A stretch of 39,271 bases of DNA, taken from contig DASRJH010000173.1 in assembly GCA_035649575.1 (NCBI GenBank), positions 1-39,271 of the forward strand, given 5' to 3'. Made by a program: the position numbers and the translations under genes. The stretch comes from DASVAL01 sp035649575 (GTDB taxonomy: Bacteria; Planctomycetota; UBA1135; UBA2386). Within the stretch, counting starts at the first letter, position 1, and each line of letters starts with the position of its first letter. Shown piece by piece: positions 1-8,023 of this stretch. The notes under the pieces are model-generated. The model was not told where the DNA came from. It searched no databases and saw only the letters and a list, made by a program, of their open reading frames with translations.

Positions 1-5
1 CGCAG

Positions 6-1349
6 TCAGGCTCTCGCCTCGGGCAGCGCAGGCCGTCCCGAGAAGACCGCGAGCAACGCGACCGGCAGGATCTGCAGACAGAGCCGCTGGCACGAAGTCC
101 CGAGGTGCCACTCGAGATTCACCGAGGTCGTGAGATACGTCGCGAAGTAGCCGAGCAGCAGCAGGCCAGCGACGACGAACGGCAGCCGCGGACAGTCGCG
201 TGCGCGCGCGCTGAGCCAGAGCCCGGCAGCGACGATCAAGCCGGGGCCCAGCGACCAGGTGCACTCGACGAACCGAAGCGCCACGGTCAGCCACCGTTCG
301 CCCTCGAACAGACGCGCCCATGCTTTGCCGGCCTCGACCTGCGCGACGAGGTCGTTGTCGGCAGTCAGCGACGACTTGAACACGACCAGCGCGACGAACC
401 ACGGCGCTGCGCCGATCGCGAGCTGCAGCACTTCGCGTGCTTTGTGTCGCAGCGCGCGGCGACCCAGTACGAGCATGGCGGCCGGCACGGCGACCGCGAA
501 CAGCATGCCTTCGTTCTTCGTCCACGCGGCACAGCCGAGCGACGCGCCGGCGAGCAGCAGCAGCCGGCGGCCGCCCGCGGGGTTGCGTGCGTGCAGGATC
601 AGCAGCGCGACGGTCGCGCCGGTGAAGAACGCCAACGGAACGTCGGCATACTGCATCGCGCCCACGGTGACGTAGGGCGGGCATGCGAGCAGCGCTGCGG
701 CACCGCCGAACGCGGCGACGCTTCCGCGCAGGATCCGCAGCGCGCCCCAGCACACGCCTGCCGCCGCGAAAGTGAACGCGAACGCATTCACCGCCGGCAC
801 CGCCGGCGACGTTTCGCTCGCGTATTGCCATGCCCGCGCGACCGTGATCGGCACCAGCAGCGGGTAGTCGACGTGGTGCAGCGATGGCTCGAGGACGCGG
901 CGCCACGCACCACCGCTGTCGAACAGCATGTGTGCGCGGATGTTCCAGATCGTGAGCGCATCGACGACACCCTGAGGGTTTCCGATCGTCGCGAGCGCGA
1001 ACGAGAGCAGCGCCGCTGCCGCGGCGATCCCGAACGCGGCCGCAGCGAGCCCTGCGCCGCGCTCGCGCGCGCCCGCGGCCGGCATCTTGGCGGCGCGCAC
1101 GCCGCGCCGGTTCGCGAGCGCCAATGCCGCGAGCAGCACGAGCTCCACGGCGAGCACGTTGCCCTGGTGCGCGGCGCCGAGCAGCACGAGGTGCAGAAAC
1201 CACACGGCGCTGGCGAGCCCGGCGCCGAGGCCGACCGCGAGCGAACAACGCAGGACGAGGCTGCCGGCGCGCTGGTCGGCGGGCCAGAGCCCGCGCACGA
1301 TCAGGAAGCCGAGCAGCCACTGCAGGCCGAACGCGAATCCGATCGTCAT
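6..1349 (-). CDS. GT-C type membrane glycosyltransferase-like protein
   Basis: This is a 447-residue polytopic membrane protein with about ten hydrophobic segments spread along its length. The first extracytoplasmic loop carries GNPQGVVDALTIWNIRAH followed by a HHVDYPLL block. A later segment reads YADVPLAFFTG and then CAAWTKNEG. These are characteristic of GT-C (ArnT/PMT-like) integral membrane glycosyltransferases that use lipid-phosphate sugars on the outer face of the membrane. The ATG at 1349 is chosen because translation upstream of it is arginine-rich and not protein-like, and because it overlaps the upstream stop as ATGA, which implies translational coupling to the 1346-1969 gene. The stop lies six bases from the window edge. 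Donor and acceptor are unknown. A surface-glycan role is inferred from the neighbouring genes. Confidence 0.82.
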   Translation of the reverse strand: MTIGFAFGLQWLLGFLIVRGLWPADQRAGSLVLRCSLAVGLGAGLASAVWFLHLVLLGAAHQGNVLAVELVLLAALALANRRGVRAAKMPAAGARERGAGLAAAAFGIAAAAALLSFALATIGNPQGVVDALTIWNIRAHMLFDSGGAWRRVLEPSLHHVDYPLLVPITVARAWQYASETSPAVPAVNAFAFTFAAAGVCWGALRILRGSVAAFGGAAALLACPPYVTVGAMQYADVPLAFFTGATVALLILHARNPAGGRRLLLLAGASLGCAAWTKNEGMLFAVAVPAAMLVLGRRALRHKAREVLQLAIGAAPWFVALVVFKSSLTADNDLVAQVEAGKAWARLFEGERWLTVALRFVECTWSLGPGLIVAAGLWLSARARDCPRLPFVVAGLLLLGYFATYLTTSVNLEWHLGTSCQRLCLQILPVALLAVFSGRPALPEARA

Positions 1350-1969
1350 CTGCCCTCGCGGAACAAGACGACGCCGTCGCCGAACTCGCGCACGACCGTG
1401 AGCCCGCGGCGCTGCGCGAGTGCTTGGTGATCGAAACCGGGCTCGAACACCCCGACGAGCCACGGAGCGCCAGCTCGCACGACGATCGGCGCGAGCCCGT
1501 ACTCGATCTCGGTCTGGTGTATCCCGATCAGCAGCTGCACCCACGAGTCGCGCAGGTTCGTGCGCACGGCGGCGGGATCGGCGTTCTGCTCGGGGGAGAA
1601 CGTCGCGCGGAAGTACGCCACCTGCGCGTTCATCCACGCCGCGTCGAAGCCCGGTGGCGGATCGCACACACCGGTCGTCAGCTGGCGATGCAAGGCCGCA
1701 GCCGCGACATCGATCAGGGCCTGCGGCGCGCCCTCGAGCTTGCCCAGGTCGACGTCCGGCCTCGCGAGGTCCACGAATGCGAGGTTGCGCGAGGCGAGCT
1801 CGGCCCGCGCCGGGGCAAGACGCCTGCGCATCACGGATGCTGCGTCGTTGCCGACGCGCGTCCGATCCCAGTCCGCGACGTCGTGCCAGCAATGCACGAC
1901 GCCCGTCGCGGCAATCAGCAGCAGGGCGATCGGCACGGTCAACGAGGCGAGCTGCACGCCCGCAGGCAA
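1346..1969 (-). CDS. small membrane-anchored protein of unknown function
   Basis: This protein of about 207 residues has one N-terminal transmembrane segment (LASLTVPIALLLIAATGVV) followed by a soluble, probably extracytoplasmic, domain of about 170 residues. I recognise no family. It overlaps the downstream glycosyltransferase gene by four bases (ATGA), so the two are very likely co-transcribed and functionally linked. The start is uncertain. There is no ATG in the frame: the first candidates are TTG at 1969 and GTG at 1957, neither with a convincing ribosome binding site. The frame stays open without a start codon up to a stop at 2066-2068, and the extra residues look protein-like. The 5' end may therefore have been cut by the rearranged repeat region just upstream. 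Confidence 0.65.
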   Translation of the reverse strand: MPAGVQLASLTVPIALLLIAATGVVHCWHDVADWDRTRVGNDAASVMRRRLAPARAELASRNLAFVDLARPDVDLGKLEGAPQALIDVAAAALHRQLTTGVCDPPPGFDAAWMNAQVAYFRATFSPEQNADPAAVRTNLRDSWVQLLIGIHQTEIEYGLAPIVVRAGAPWLVGVFEPGFDHQALAQRRGLTVVREFGDGVVLFREGR

Positions 1970-2070
1970 TCCGCCGCGGGCACCGAAGTCAATGAGGCGC
2001 GAGGCAAGTTGGCGCCAGCCTGCCGCCGGGATACCGTTCGCGCCGTCCCGTGTCGAGCACAGGGCTTATG

Positions 2071-2193
2071 GTTGTGCCAGGTCGTGCCACGTTGTGCCCG
2101 GTTGTGTCTATGAGTGCCACGCACGCGAGCTTGTGGCGCCTCGCCGGCCCTTCGGTTGTGCCAGGTCGTGCGAGGTTGTGCCACGTTGTGACC
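2071..2193. repeat. two clusters of four 10-bp GTTGTGCCAG-like units
   Basis: From 2071 to 2110 four consecutive decamers read gttgtgccag, gtcgtgccac, gttgtgcccg and gttgtgtcta. From 2154 to 2193 the pattern recurs as gttgtgccag, gtcgtgcgag, gttgtgccac and gttgtgacca. The 10-bp spacing places each unit on the same face of the helix, as in arrays bound cooperatively by a protein. The two clusters start 83 bp apart and share their first 16 bases. Function is unknown. A binding array, a decayed iteron or a duplicated element end are all possible. Confidence 0.7.
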
Positions 2194-2198
2194 AACCC

Positions 2199-2220
2199 CA
2201 TTGCACACTGCATTGCACAC
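2199..2220. repeat. 10-bp direct repeat cattgcacac, 12-bp spacing
   Basis: The word cattgcacac occurs at 2199-2208 and again at 2211-2220, just downstream of the second decamer cluster. It may belong to the same element. No function is assigned. Confidence 0.55.
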
Positions 2221-2411
2221 TTGTCGCGCACGAGGTCGCCATCTCCAGGCGCTGGTCATATCCTGAACCGTTTTCCCGATCTCAGTTTCGCCGGGGGTCC
2301 AGCACTGGTCCAGCACGAAGATCCAACGTCTCGTCGATTCCGAGCAGTCGCCGTTCCTCGTGCCGGCACCAGACGAAGTGCGCCCCGACGCGACGACCAC
2401 GCTGTGGATCG

Positions 2412-3683
2412 TTAACCAATACGTATGTCCCAGTCTCCTCGTTCGAGGAACGCCCTCACAGCTCTCCTTTCTCCGGCGTGCGACAACTCCTCTGTGTCGA
2501 GGATTTTCATGAACGTGGTTATCCGCTCGGCATCTTCCCTCTCTACCCGGTAGTAGACCCGGTTGGCGTACCCGAGCATCAGCGCGTATGCGATCATGAC
2601 CGCGTGCACGCTTGTCAGCCGTTTCCGGCTCGCGCGTGTCGCCCGGCCCAACGCTGCGATGGCGACGACCAGGAGCACCAAGCCCCTCGTCGTGAAGATG
2701 TATCTCTGCCCCCATTCGTCCGCCGGCCCCATCGTGTGCGGTCGCGCTGTAAGCGCACACAATGGAATCGCCACGGCTATGAGCAGATCCCATCCGGAGG
2801 CCGACAGCTCGACCGTCTCGTTTCTCATTCGACGACGCTTTGCAATGATGATCCAGGCCGTCCAAGCGATGCACATGCCAACTCCGATCGCGCCATGAAC
2901 GGCCGGTGCTGGCGAGTACCAGTAGCTCTTCAGTGCTGTAGGCACGATCAACTCGATTCCGCCCCTTACTCCTATGTAGCTGAAGCAATCCAGAGGACGC
3001 CAGGCAACGTCGACGTCGTTGCCGCGATCCAGGCCGAAGCACACATACAGCAACACCGACACTAGTGCACTGATCCAGAATCCCATGTTGATTCTCGCCC
3101 TTCGAACCATCCACGCCGACATCATCACTCCAACGACCACAATGCTGAGTGGATGCGACCATATGCAAAGATGTGCCATCGCCGTGACGACCGGTCTGAC
3201 GGTCGCGTGGCGAGCGGTCCAACATGCTGCCGCGAGCATGAGCAAGAACGACACTCGCGAGTACATGACGCAAGCGCTGAGGGCGTAGCTGCCAATCGCG
3301 AGGGACGACATCCAGAGCGCTGCAAAGACGACCAGGCGCCGAGCAGCGCCGCCGAGAGCTGCCGCAACAAAGAGGCAGATGCCGAACGCATGGAGCACGA
3401 GCGATGCCAAGACCATGCTTCGCGGAATCCAAGTAGTTGGCAGGCAGCAGACCAACCAGCCGACGAAGTTCGGTAGAATCGATTTGTAGCCGCTGAACGA
3501 CTCCCAGATGCGCTGGAACGATCCTTCCGCGTAGAACCGCGTGAGGAGAACCGATCCATCCTCGGCGTGCATCGTCGGATGAAGCACGCTCGACCAATTG
3601 AGAACCGCCTGGATAAGCAGCGCCACGCCACCCAGGGCCAAGTGGCGGACAAAAAGCGGCCGAGATCTCGATGGTGCGTCCAA
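2412..3683 (-). CDS. polytopic membrane protein, GT-C/GtrII-like
   Basis: This hydrophobic protein of about 423 residues has roughly ten membrane segments. After a first membrane helix it carries HAEDGSVLLTRFYAEG, then a GYKSILPNFVGWL stretch. This fits the AEDG...GY...LP pattern of large bacterial membrane proteins thought to be GT-C-like glucosyltransferases acting on surface polymers. The start is doubtful: TTG at 3683 is the only early candidate that keeps the first helix, it lacks a ribosome binding site, and the first ATG (3572) would begin inside the motif. An ATG at 3696 lies in another frame, so a frameshift near the start cannot be excluded. Composition is less GC-rich than the genes right of 8.1 kb. 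Substrate is unknown. Confidence 0.7.
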   Translation of the reverse strand: MDAPSRSRPLFVRHLALGGVALLIQAVLNWSSVLHPTMHAEDGSVLLTRFYAEGSFQRIWESFSGYKSILPNFVGWLVCCLPTTWIPRSMVLASLVLHAFGICLFVAAALGGAARRLVVFAALWMSSLAIGSYALSACVMYSRVSFLLMLAAACWTARHATVRPVVTAMAHLCIWSHPLSIVVVGVMMSAWMVRRARINMGFWISALVSVLLYVCFGLDRGNDVDVAWRPLDCFSYIGVRGGIELIVPTALKSYWYSPAPAVHGAIGVGMCIAWTAWIIIAKRRRMRNETVELSASGWDLLIAVAIPLCALTARPHTMGPADEWGQRYIFTTRGLVLLVVAIAALGRATRASRKRLTSVHAVMIAYALMLGYANRVYYRVEREDAERITTFMKILDTEELSHAGERRAVRAFLERGDWDIRIG

Positions 3684-4045
3684 GCAACAAGAGCATGCGA
3701 CTTACGGCTGCGTCGGTCACCAGGAAACAGGAAACTACTCTTCGGGCAAAGGCGACTCTGCTGCAGGGCATCGCGCGCGGACGAGACCGCAACGCAGCTG
3801 AGCTCGATGGACGTCAGGTGACGACGTTGGCGGAGGCGACAGTTGTAGTCCACCAAATCCGCTCATGTGGCCATGGTTCGCGACGTGCACGATATTGTCG
3901 CGCGTTGTTACTACATCGCACCTATAGAACTGCGACCATGACTGGCGAGGAGCGAGAATGGTGTTACGAGTCGCAATAATGTAGTGGCTGAGATTTCCGA
4001 AGGTGACCGCGTGCCCGGAGGTGGGAATGAAGGACAGAAGGACAC

Positions 4046-4076
4046 GCCCGATCTCGCTCGACTGACTTTCCGGACA
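4046..4076. repeat. 31-bp direct repeat, copy 1
   Basis: This copy runs from gcccgatctcgctcg to tttccggaca and is identical over 31 bases to the copy at 4202-4232. Five further matching bases (acgct) follow after a two-base difference. Both copies are in the same orientation with starts 156 bp apart. The origin is unknown. Subterminal direct repeats of a lost mobile element are one possibility. Confidence 0.8.
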
Positions 4077-4201
4077 GGACGCTGACGGCCTTATTCCTTC
4101 TGCAAAGCTACGAGCCTGCGCTCCGAGTCGCGCCACGATCCGCTCGACGAGAACGCGCCGGGAGGATTCCACAGCCGTCGCAGTCCAAGTGGCCAATTCG
4201 A

Positions 4202-4232
4202 GCCCGATCTCGCTCGACTGACTTTCCGGACA
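4202..4232. repeat. 31-bp direct repeat, copy 2
   Basis: This is the second exact copy of the 31-bp repeat. It begins eight bases beyond the stop codon of the 4241-5566 gene, on its downstream side. The position immediately after a stop codon would suit a recombination junction or a transcript-end element, but no hairpin or T-run was seen. Confidence 0.8.
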
Positions 4233-4240
4233 AAACGCTT

Positions 4241-5566
4241 TCAAACCTCTCCGGCTCGCAACCGCGGTGTGCACCTGTTTACAAGCCCAACGATACACAG
4301 CATGCCAACGACAGTCATCGGAACGACGAAGGCTACTACCGGAACTGTGTATCTCGGAATGGACTGTTCAATTGCAGCCTGGCACAGGAGCAACGCGGGA
4401 GCAGCCGTCGCCCATGCAACAGTTTCAACCCGCCGACTTCTGACAAGGCGGACAAATCCGAGGCATGCGACCGTCGCGCAGAATGGCCACAAGAGCCCTT
4501 GGGCACCCCGTACCTTTCGCAGAGCCCAACTTGCCGTTAGGGTAGCTCCACAAACAGGAGCCCAAGTTAGTTCGGCAGGCGCGAATGATGATTCATTCCC
4601 CACGGGCATCTCCGGATTCATGAACAACTGCATAACCGACTGGCGAATCGAGTAGGAGCCGTAGGCAAGCCAATTCTCCCCGACACCCTCCCAGGCGGCG
4701 CGACCCAAGAGCTGCATGCTCCCCTCATAGCTCATACCGCACTGTTCGAGGCGTACGCGAACCGCCGTATGCTCACTGCCTTTCTTGTGGAGTGGGCCTG
4801 CCAAGGCGACGATCCGTCTAGTCGCAATACCATCGTGATTCACCAATCCCTGTTCATTGATGATCCGGTTAAACAGATGGCCCTCGATAGAATTCGCGGG
4901 CCCGAAGTGCCCACTCCATAACCATCCTACGGAGCAGCAGAGGAGAATAAAGCAGCCGGCGGCGCAAACGCCGATGCCGCAGTTGAGCCATCGCGTTCGC
5001 CAATCTCCCCCCCAGCTAACAATCACCAATCCCGTCAGAAAGGCCGCGATTGGAGCGACGCGAATAGTACAAGCGACACCAGCGAGGAGGCCAGCAGCAA
5101 TAGCATCCTTCGCCCGCATAGAATCATGCAGACGTACGCAGTACCATAGGCTGCCAATCACGGTACTGTGCGCCAGCGACTCCGAGCACACGGCTTGGTG
5201 CATTGCAAGCGTTGCTGGAAAGACGTGCGTGAGGGCGGCCGCCGTCAATGCTGTTGCCTCCGGCAGAAAGGACGCCAGAATACGATACAACCACCAAGTC
5301 GCGAGACAACCAAGGATCTGTTGCAACAGAGTTGATAGCCCACCTATGGGAATAAGACCGACAAACTCAAGACAGCCGAGAAACACTGGGTAGCCGAGTG
5401 GATAATATGTCGAGCCCCCACGCGACAGAGACCACCAATCGCGAAGCTGGCCGAGGGAGTCGTCGTTGAGACCGACATCCTGCGTACACCAGTACAGTAG
5501 ACTAGAGCCAATCACAATGGCCACAACCATGCTCCTAGGCCAGCCCTGAATTTTCTGCCCCAACAC
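4241..5566 (-). CDS. GT-C (GT39/PMT-like) membrane glycosyltransferase
   Basis: This is a multi-spanning membrane protein of about 441 residues. Near the N-terminus an acidic NDDS sits in the first loop and is followed by STYYPLGYPVFLG, which resembles the YPPGYP loop of PMT-type GT-C enzymes. A later AVCSESLAHS matches the SE motif common in that fold. The likely role is transfer of a sugar from a polyprenyl-phosphate donor outside the membrane. The GTG at 5566 is preferred because a GAGG sequence five bases upstream overlaps the stop of the preceding gene (5575-5577), giving an 8-bp gap typical of an operon. A longer TTG start at 5623 would overlap that gene, and ATG 5530 is a shorter alternative. 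Confidence 0.75.
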   Translation of the reverse strand: MLGQKIQGWPRSMVVAIVIGSSLLYWCTQDVGLNDDSLGQLRDWWSLSRGGSTYYPLGYPVFLGCLEFVGLIPIGGLSTLLQQILGCLATWWLYRILASFLPEATALTAAALTHVFPATLAMHQAVCSESLAHSTVIGSLWYCVRLHDSMRAKDAIAAGLLAGVACTIRVAPIAAFLTGLVIVSWGGDWRTRWLNCGIGVCAAGCFILLCCSVGWLWSGHFGPANSIEGHLFNRIINEQGLVNHDGIATRRIVALAGPLHKKGSEHTAVRVRLEQCGMSYEGSMQLLGRAAWEGVGENWLAYGSYSIRQSVMQLFMNPEMPVGNESSFAPAELTWAPVCGATLTASWALRKVRGAQGLLWPFCATVACLGFVRLVRSRRVETVAWATAAPALLLCQAAIEQSIPRYTVPVVAFVVPMTVVGMLCIVGLVNRCTPRLRAGEV

Positions 5567-5574
5567 GCCCCGCC

Positions 5575-6804
5575 TCAAAAATACGCGGTATTGTGAGCAA
5601 CCAAAGAGGAGCCCGCTAGCCAAATGTTTAGGTAGGCATCGCGGATTGCGTTACCTGTACACATGACTCTGTCTGTGGTGAAGCCATGACACATCCAGTA
5701 ACCAGGTTGTTGCACTGGCCTATACAGACTATTCGACCCGAACAGCATATCAGTAGCGGCTTGCTGACCGGCATGCTGGTGTCCCAGATAGATGGCGTCA
5801 GGGCCAATGCTAACATTCGGAAAGTCCACAACATTCCCACAGAAGAGCAAGGCGCTACCGCCCGCGGAGACACCCGCGTTCGCACTCGCGCTCAGGACAT
5901 TGGCAACTGCGGCGACACATCTACTCTGCGCACCAGTGACCACGTTCTGAGGGATCGCAATGCCGTGAGGTTGTCCGCGAGTTACGTTCGCGAATATTGT
6001 TGTTGCCGATGGGTAGAGATCCCCGTTGGCAACACGCAGGCCGGCAAACGCAAGCGCAGGCTGAGTGTACTCCAGTGTGTTACGGGCATAGACCAGCGAT
6101 GAAGACTGATACGAGAGGATGCCGGCTGTATGGTTGTCGAGAACGCTGCAGCCAGCGACTACAACTTGAAAGGTGTCGTTGCCAAGCGTAATCGCGTGGG
6201 CGCCACCGCCAGTCGAGGGGCTGCTCAGATAGTGCCTGCCAGTATCCTCCAGGAGGCAGCGCGTAATAATGCCCCTAACACAGTGATCTGCCCATACCCC
6301 GTGGTCCCACGTGTGGGAGACCGCCGTGCGCTCGAGGTAGAGCCCATTGACTTGTTGGAGATGTATCCCACTCGCAGTACCAGATCCGTCCACTCCGATA
6401 TCGTGAAATGATACGTCTGCGGCGCCGGCGGCTGTTCGGAAGACGTGCCCGAGAGTCCCAACGGCCTTGACTACGGAGGCTCTGCAACCCGATCCGCGGA
6501 CCGCGATATTGCTTGGAATCGAGACCGTTGTCTGAACCAAGAACGTCCCAGGTGGGAAATACAAGCAACCCCCAGTAGGAGCAATGTTCTGTAGGGCCGC
6601 CTGGATAGCCGCAGTGTCATCCTTCTGATCATTGCCGATGGCTCCATAGGTGGTGACATCGGTCCATCCCCAAGCACCAACCTCCCCTCCTTGGGCTGAA
6701 CTAGACAGGAAGTGCCGTGAGGAGTCCGGTATGATGGCAAGTGAGCTGAGCAGGAGAAGAGCTACGCCGGCCTGATAGGAGGTCATGACACGCTCACGGA
6801 ACAT
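5575..6804 (-). CDS. right-handed parallel beta-helix protein, pectate-lyase-3 type
   Basis: This 409-residue protein has an N-terminal hydrophobic helix (about residues 12-25) that should act as a signal or anchor. The helix is followed by DVTTYGAIGNDQKDDTAAIQ, the hallmark start of the pectate-lyase superfamily beta-helix, with a YFPPGTF turn soon after. The rest is short, irregular beta-helix coils rich in Gly, Ala, Val and Asn. Such proteins are extracytoplasmic polysaccharide lyases, hydrolases, epimerases or tail-spike-like binders; the exact reaction cannot be read from the sequence. The start could be ATG 6804, which overlaps the upstream gene by 11 bases, or ATG 6786. It is a paralogue of its upstream neighbour and lies between glycosyltransferase genes, which suggests work on the same glycan. 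Confidence 0.8.
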   Translation of the reverse strand: MFRERVMTSYQAGVALLLLSSLAIIPDSSRHFLSSSAQGGEVGAWGWTDVTTYGAIGNDQKDDTAAIQAALQNIAPTGGCLYFPPGTFLVQTTVSIPSNIAVRGSGCRASVVKAVGTLGHVFRTAAGAADVSFHDIGVDGSGTASGIHLQQVNGLYLERTAVSHTWDHGVWADHCVRGIITRCLLEDTGRHYLSSPSTGGGAHAITLGNDTFQVVVAGCSVLDNHTAGILSYQSSSLVYARNTLEYTQPALAFAGLRVANGDLYPSATTIFANVTRGQPHGIAIPQNVVTGAQSRCVAAVANVLSASANAGVSAGGSALLFCGNVVDFPNVSIGPDAIYLGHQHAGQQAATDMLFGSNSLYRPVQQPGYWMCHGFTTDRVMCTGNAIRDAYLNIWLAGSSLVAHNTAYF

Positions 6805-8023
6805 GGATGTTCTGATTCACGACTGTAGTCGGGGGAACTGAATAACCTTGGACAGTGCTGCCCTTTATTATGTTGTTAGTCACAATATGGTATTGGCCCT
6901 GAGTGATGAGGATGCCGGTTTCCAGCAGCCGCGTAGCTCCTGCCCCATTATCCTTAATGACGGTCTGAGACACAATCACGCGATCTGGCACAACGGGTCC
7001 GTTGTTATGAATCAAGATCGCAATACGACTGCCGATTGCCTCCGCGCGGCAAGGATCGTCGATGACGTTGCCAGTAATGGTGCAGTCCGCACCAGCCACC
7101 CAAATGGCCTGTTTGCACGTCTGAGCGATGGTATTTCCGCAAATCGTCGCTCGGGAAGCGGGGATCGCGGCGGAATCGTGAACCCAGATGCCACGGGAAT
7201 ACGATCTTATGGAGTTCGCAGTTATCGAGAAAGCGTAACACCCGACCTCGGCGACTATTGCGGCGTAGCCCGGATTGGAGGAGCAGGAAGGCAAAGCGAG
7301 GTTGTTGGCTGATATCGTAACATCCGCCGAGTCTTGGAGATAAATGCCGCTTTGGCCAGTATCGGATATGATGCAGGAGTCGACCACAATGCGCCTCGCA
7401 GGCGATGTGGGGGTGCCGACGACTACTATTCCTTCATTCCCTACGGGTCCTATCCTCGTCGCTGTTATCGATACGTCCGTCACGTTGGAGCCAGACACGC
7501 GGATCCCGGCGTGAGGAGTGCTTGTCACGGCGACTGCGTGGATACTGACATGGCTCGAATTATCGACGTGCAAGAGGTTTCCGGAACTGCCCGCCGTGCT
7601 TCCATCGATCGCGACATCACGGATGGCGATGTTCTGTGAACCGACCGCGGACACGGGAGTAAACGACAAGCCTGCCTTCCTGAGGATCCTCGATGCACCG
7701 GCTCCGCTGCCGCGGAGTTCGGAGTTTGACGGAAGCGCAATCTGTTGTCCCAAAAGATAGGTCCCAGGGGGAAAGAAGAGCGTAGACCCCGACGCCCCCA
7801 ATGCGCTGACGGCAGCCATGATGGCCTGGGTATCATCCGTGACACCGTCTCCAACTGCCCCGTACTCGACTACGTTGACCCACTGTGAGGGCGCCTTCGA
7901 AGTTAGCCTCGCAGTTCCGAGGCCCAACGCGACTGCGACGCAGCTCAGAAGAACTACGCCTGAACTCAGGAAGCCCAGGGTTGCTTTCGTGGTGTCGCTA
8001 GGGACGGAAGAAGAGACGGCCAT
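6794..8023 (-). CDS. right-handed parallel beta-helix protein, pectate-lyase-3 type (paralogue)
   Basis: This 409-residue protein starts at ATG 8023 with GAGG about seven bases upstream. A membrane-spanning segment (residues about 15-37) leads to WVNVVEYGAVGDGVTDDTQA and FFPPGTYLLG, the beta-helix entry motif, followed by many short coils with repeated GI, NxI and DVTI-type strands. It has the same length and layout as the downstream gene but clearly diverged sequence, so the pair is an old tandem duplication. It is the first gene of the minus-strand run and its 5' side opens onto the 8.0-8.2 kb border where GC content rises. It is exported or membrane-anchored, with glycan as the presumed ligand or substrate. 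Confidence 0.8.
   Translation of the reverse strand: MAVSSSVPSDTTKATLGFLSSGVVLLSCVAVALGLGTARLTSKAPSQWVNVVEYGAVGDGVTDDTQAIMAAVSALGASGSTLFFPPGTYLLGQQIALPSNSELRGSGAGASRILRKAGLSFTPVSAVGSQNIAIRDVAIDGSTAGSSGNLLHVDNSSHVSIHAVAVTSTPHAGIRVSGSNVTDVSITATRIGPVGNEGIVVVGTPTSPARRIVVDSCIISDTGQSGIYLQDSADVTISANNLALPSCSSNPGYAAIVAEVGCYAFSITANSIRSYSRGIWVHDSAAIPASRATICGNTIAQTCKQAIWVAGADCTITGNVIDDPCRAEAIGSRIAILIHNNGPVVPDRVIVSQTVIKDNGAGATRLLETGILITQGQYHIVTNNIIKGSTVQGYSVPPTTVVNQNIHVP

Larger units (their letters stand above)
1970..2411. other. gene-free interval with phased repeats and a possible decayed reading frame
   Basis: No convincing intact gene lies in these 442 bases. The interval holds two clusters of 10-bp repeats (2071-2110, 2154-2193) and a pair of 10-bp direct repeats (2199-2220), listed separately. 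On the minus strand between about 2405 and 2282 a short frame ending in TGA at 2282-2284 reads plausibly (GAHFVWCRHEERRLLGID) but has no start. It may be the last piece of a decayed gene. Base composition begins to fall here relative to the left neighbour. Confidence 0.5.
3684..4240. other. gene-free interval with a 31-bp direct repeat
   Basis: This is 557 bases between two membrane glycosyltransferase-like genes. I see no frame with a credible start, ribosome binding site and protein-like composition. The left half is moderately AT-rich and could hold promoter elements for the 2412-3683 gene. The right half contains the two copies of a 31-bp repeat and, between them on the minus strand, a short protein-like stretch (LATWTATAVESSRRVLVERI) with no start. 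That could be a gene or transposon remnant. Confidence 0.5.

Noticed and set aside
105..1430. Plus-strand frame opposite the first glycosyltransferase
   Set aside because: Low-complexity Arg/Gln/Glu composition and no motif. The minus-strand protein has clear membrane helices and GT-C motifs.
1989..2231. Minus-strand 80-codon frame containing TWHNLARPGTT-like repeats
   Set aside because: The apparent protein repeat simply translates the 10-bp DNA units. No start signal or homologous family is recognised.
3735..4298. Minus-strand frame through the 31-bp repeats
   Set aside because: It overlaps the end of the 4241-5566 gene in another frame, and its composition is uneven. Only a short middle part looks protein-like.
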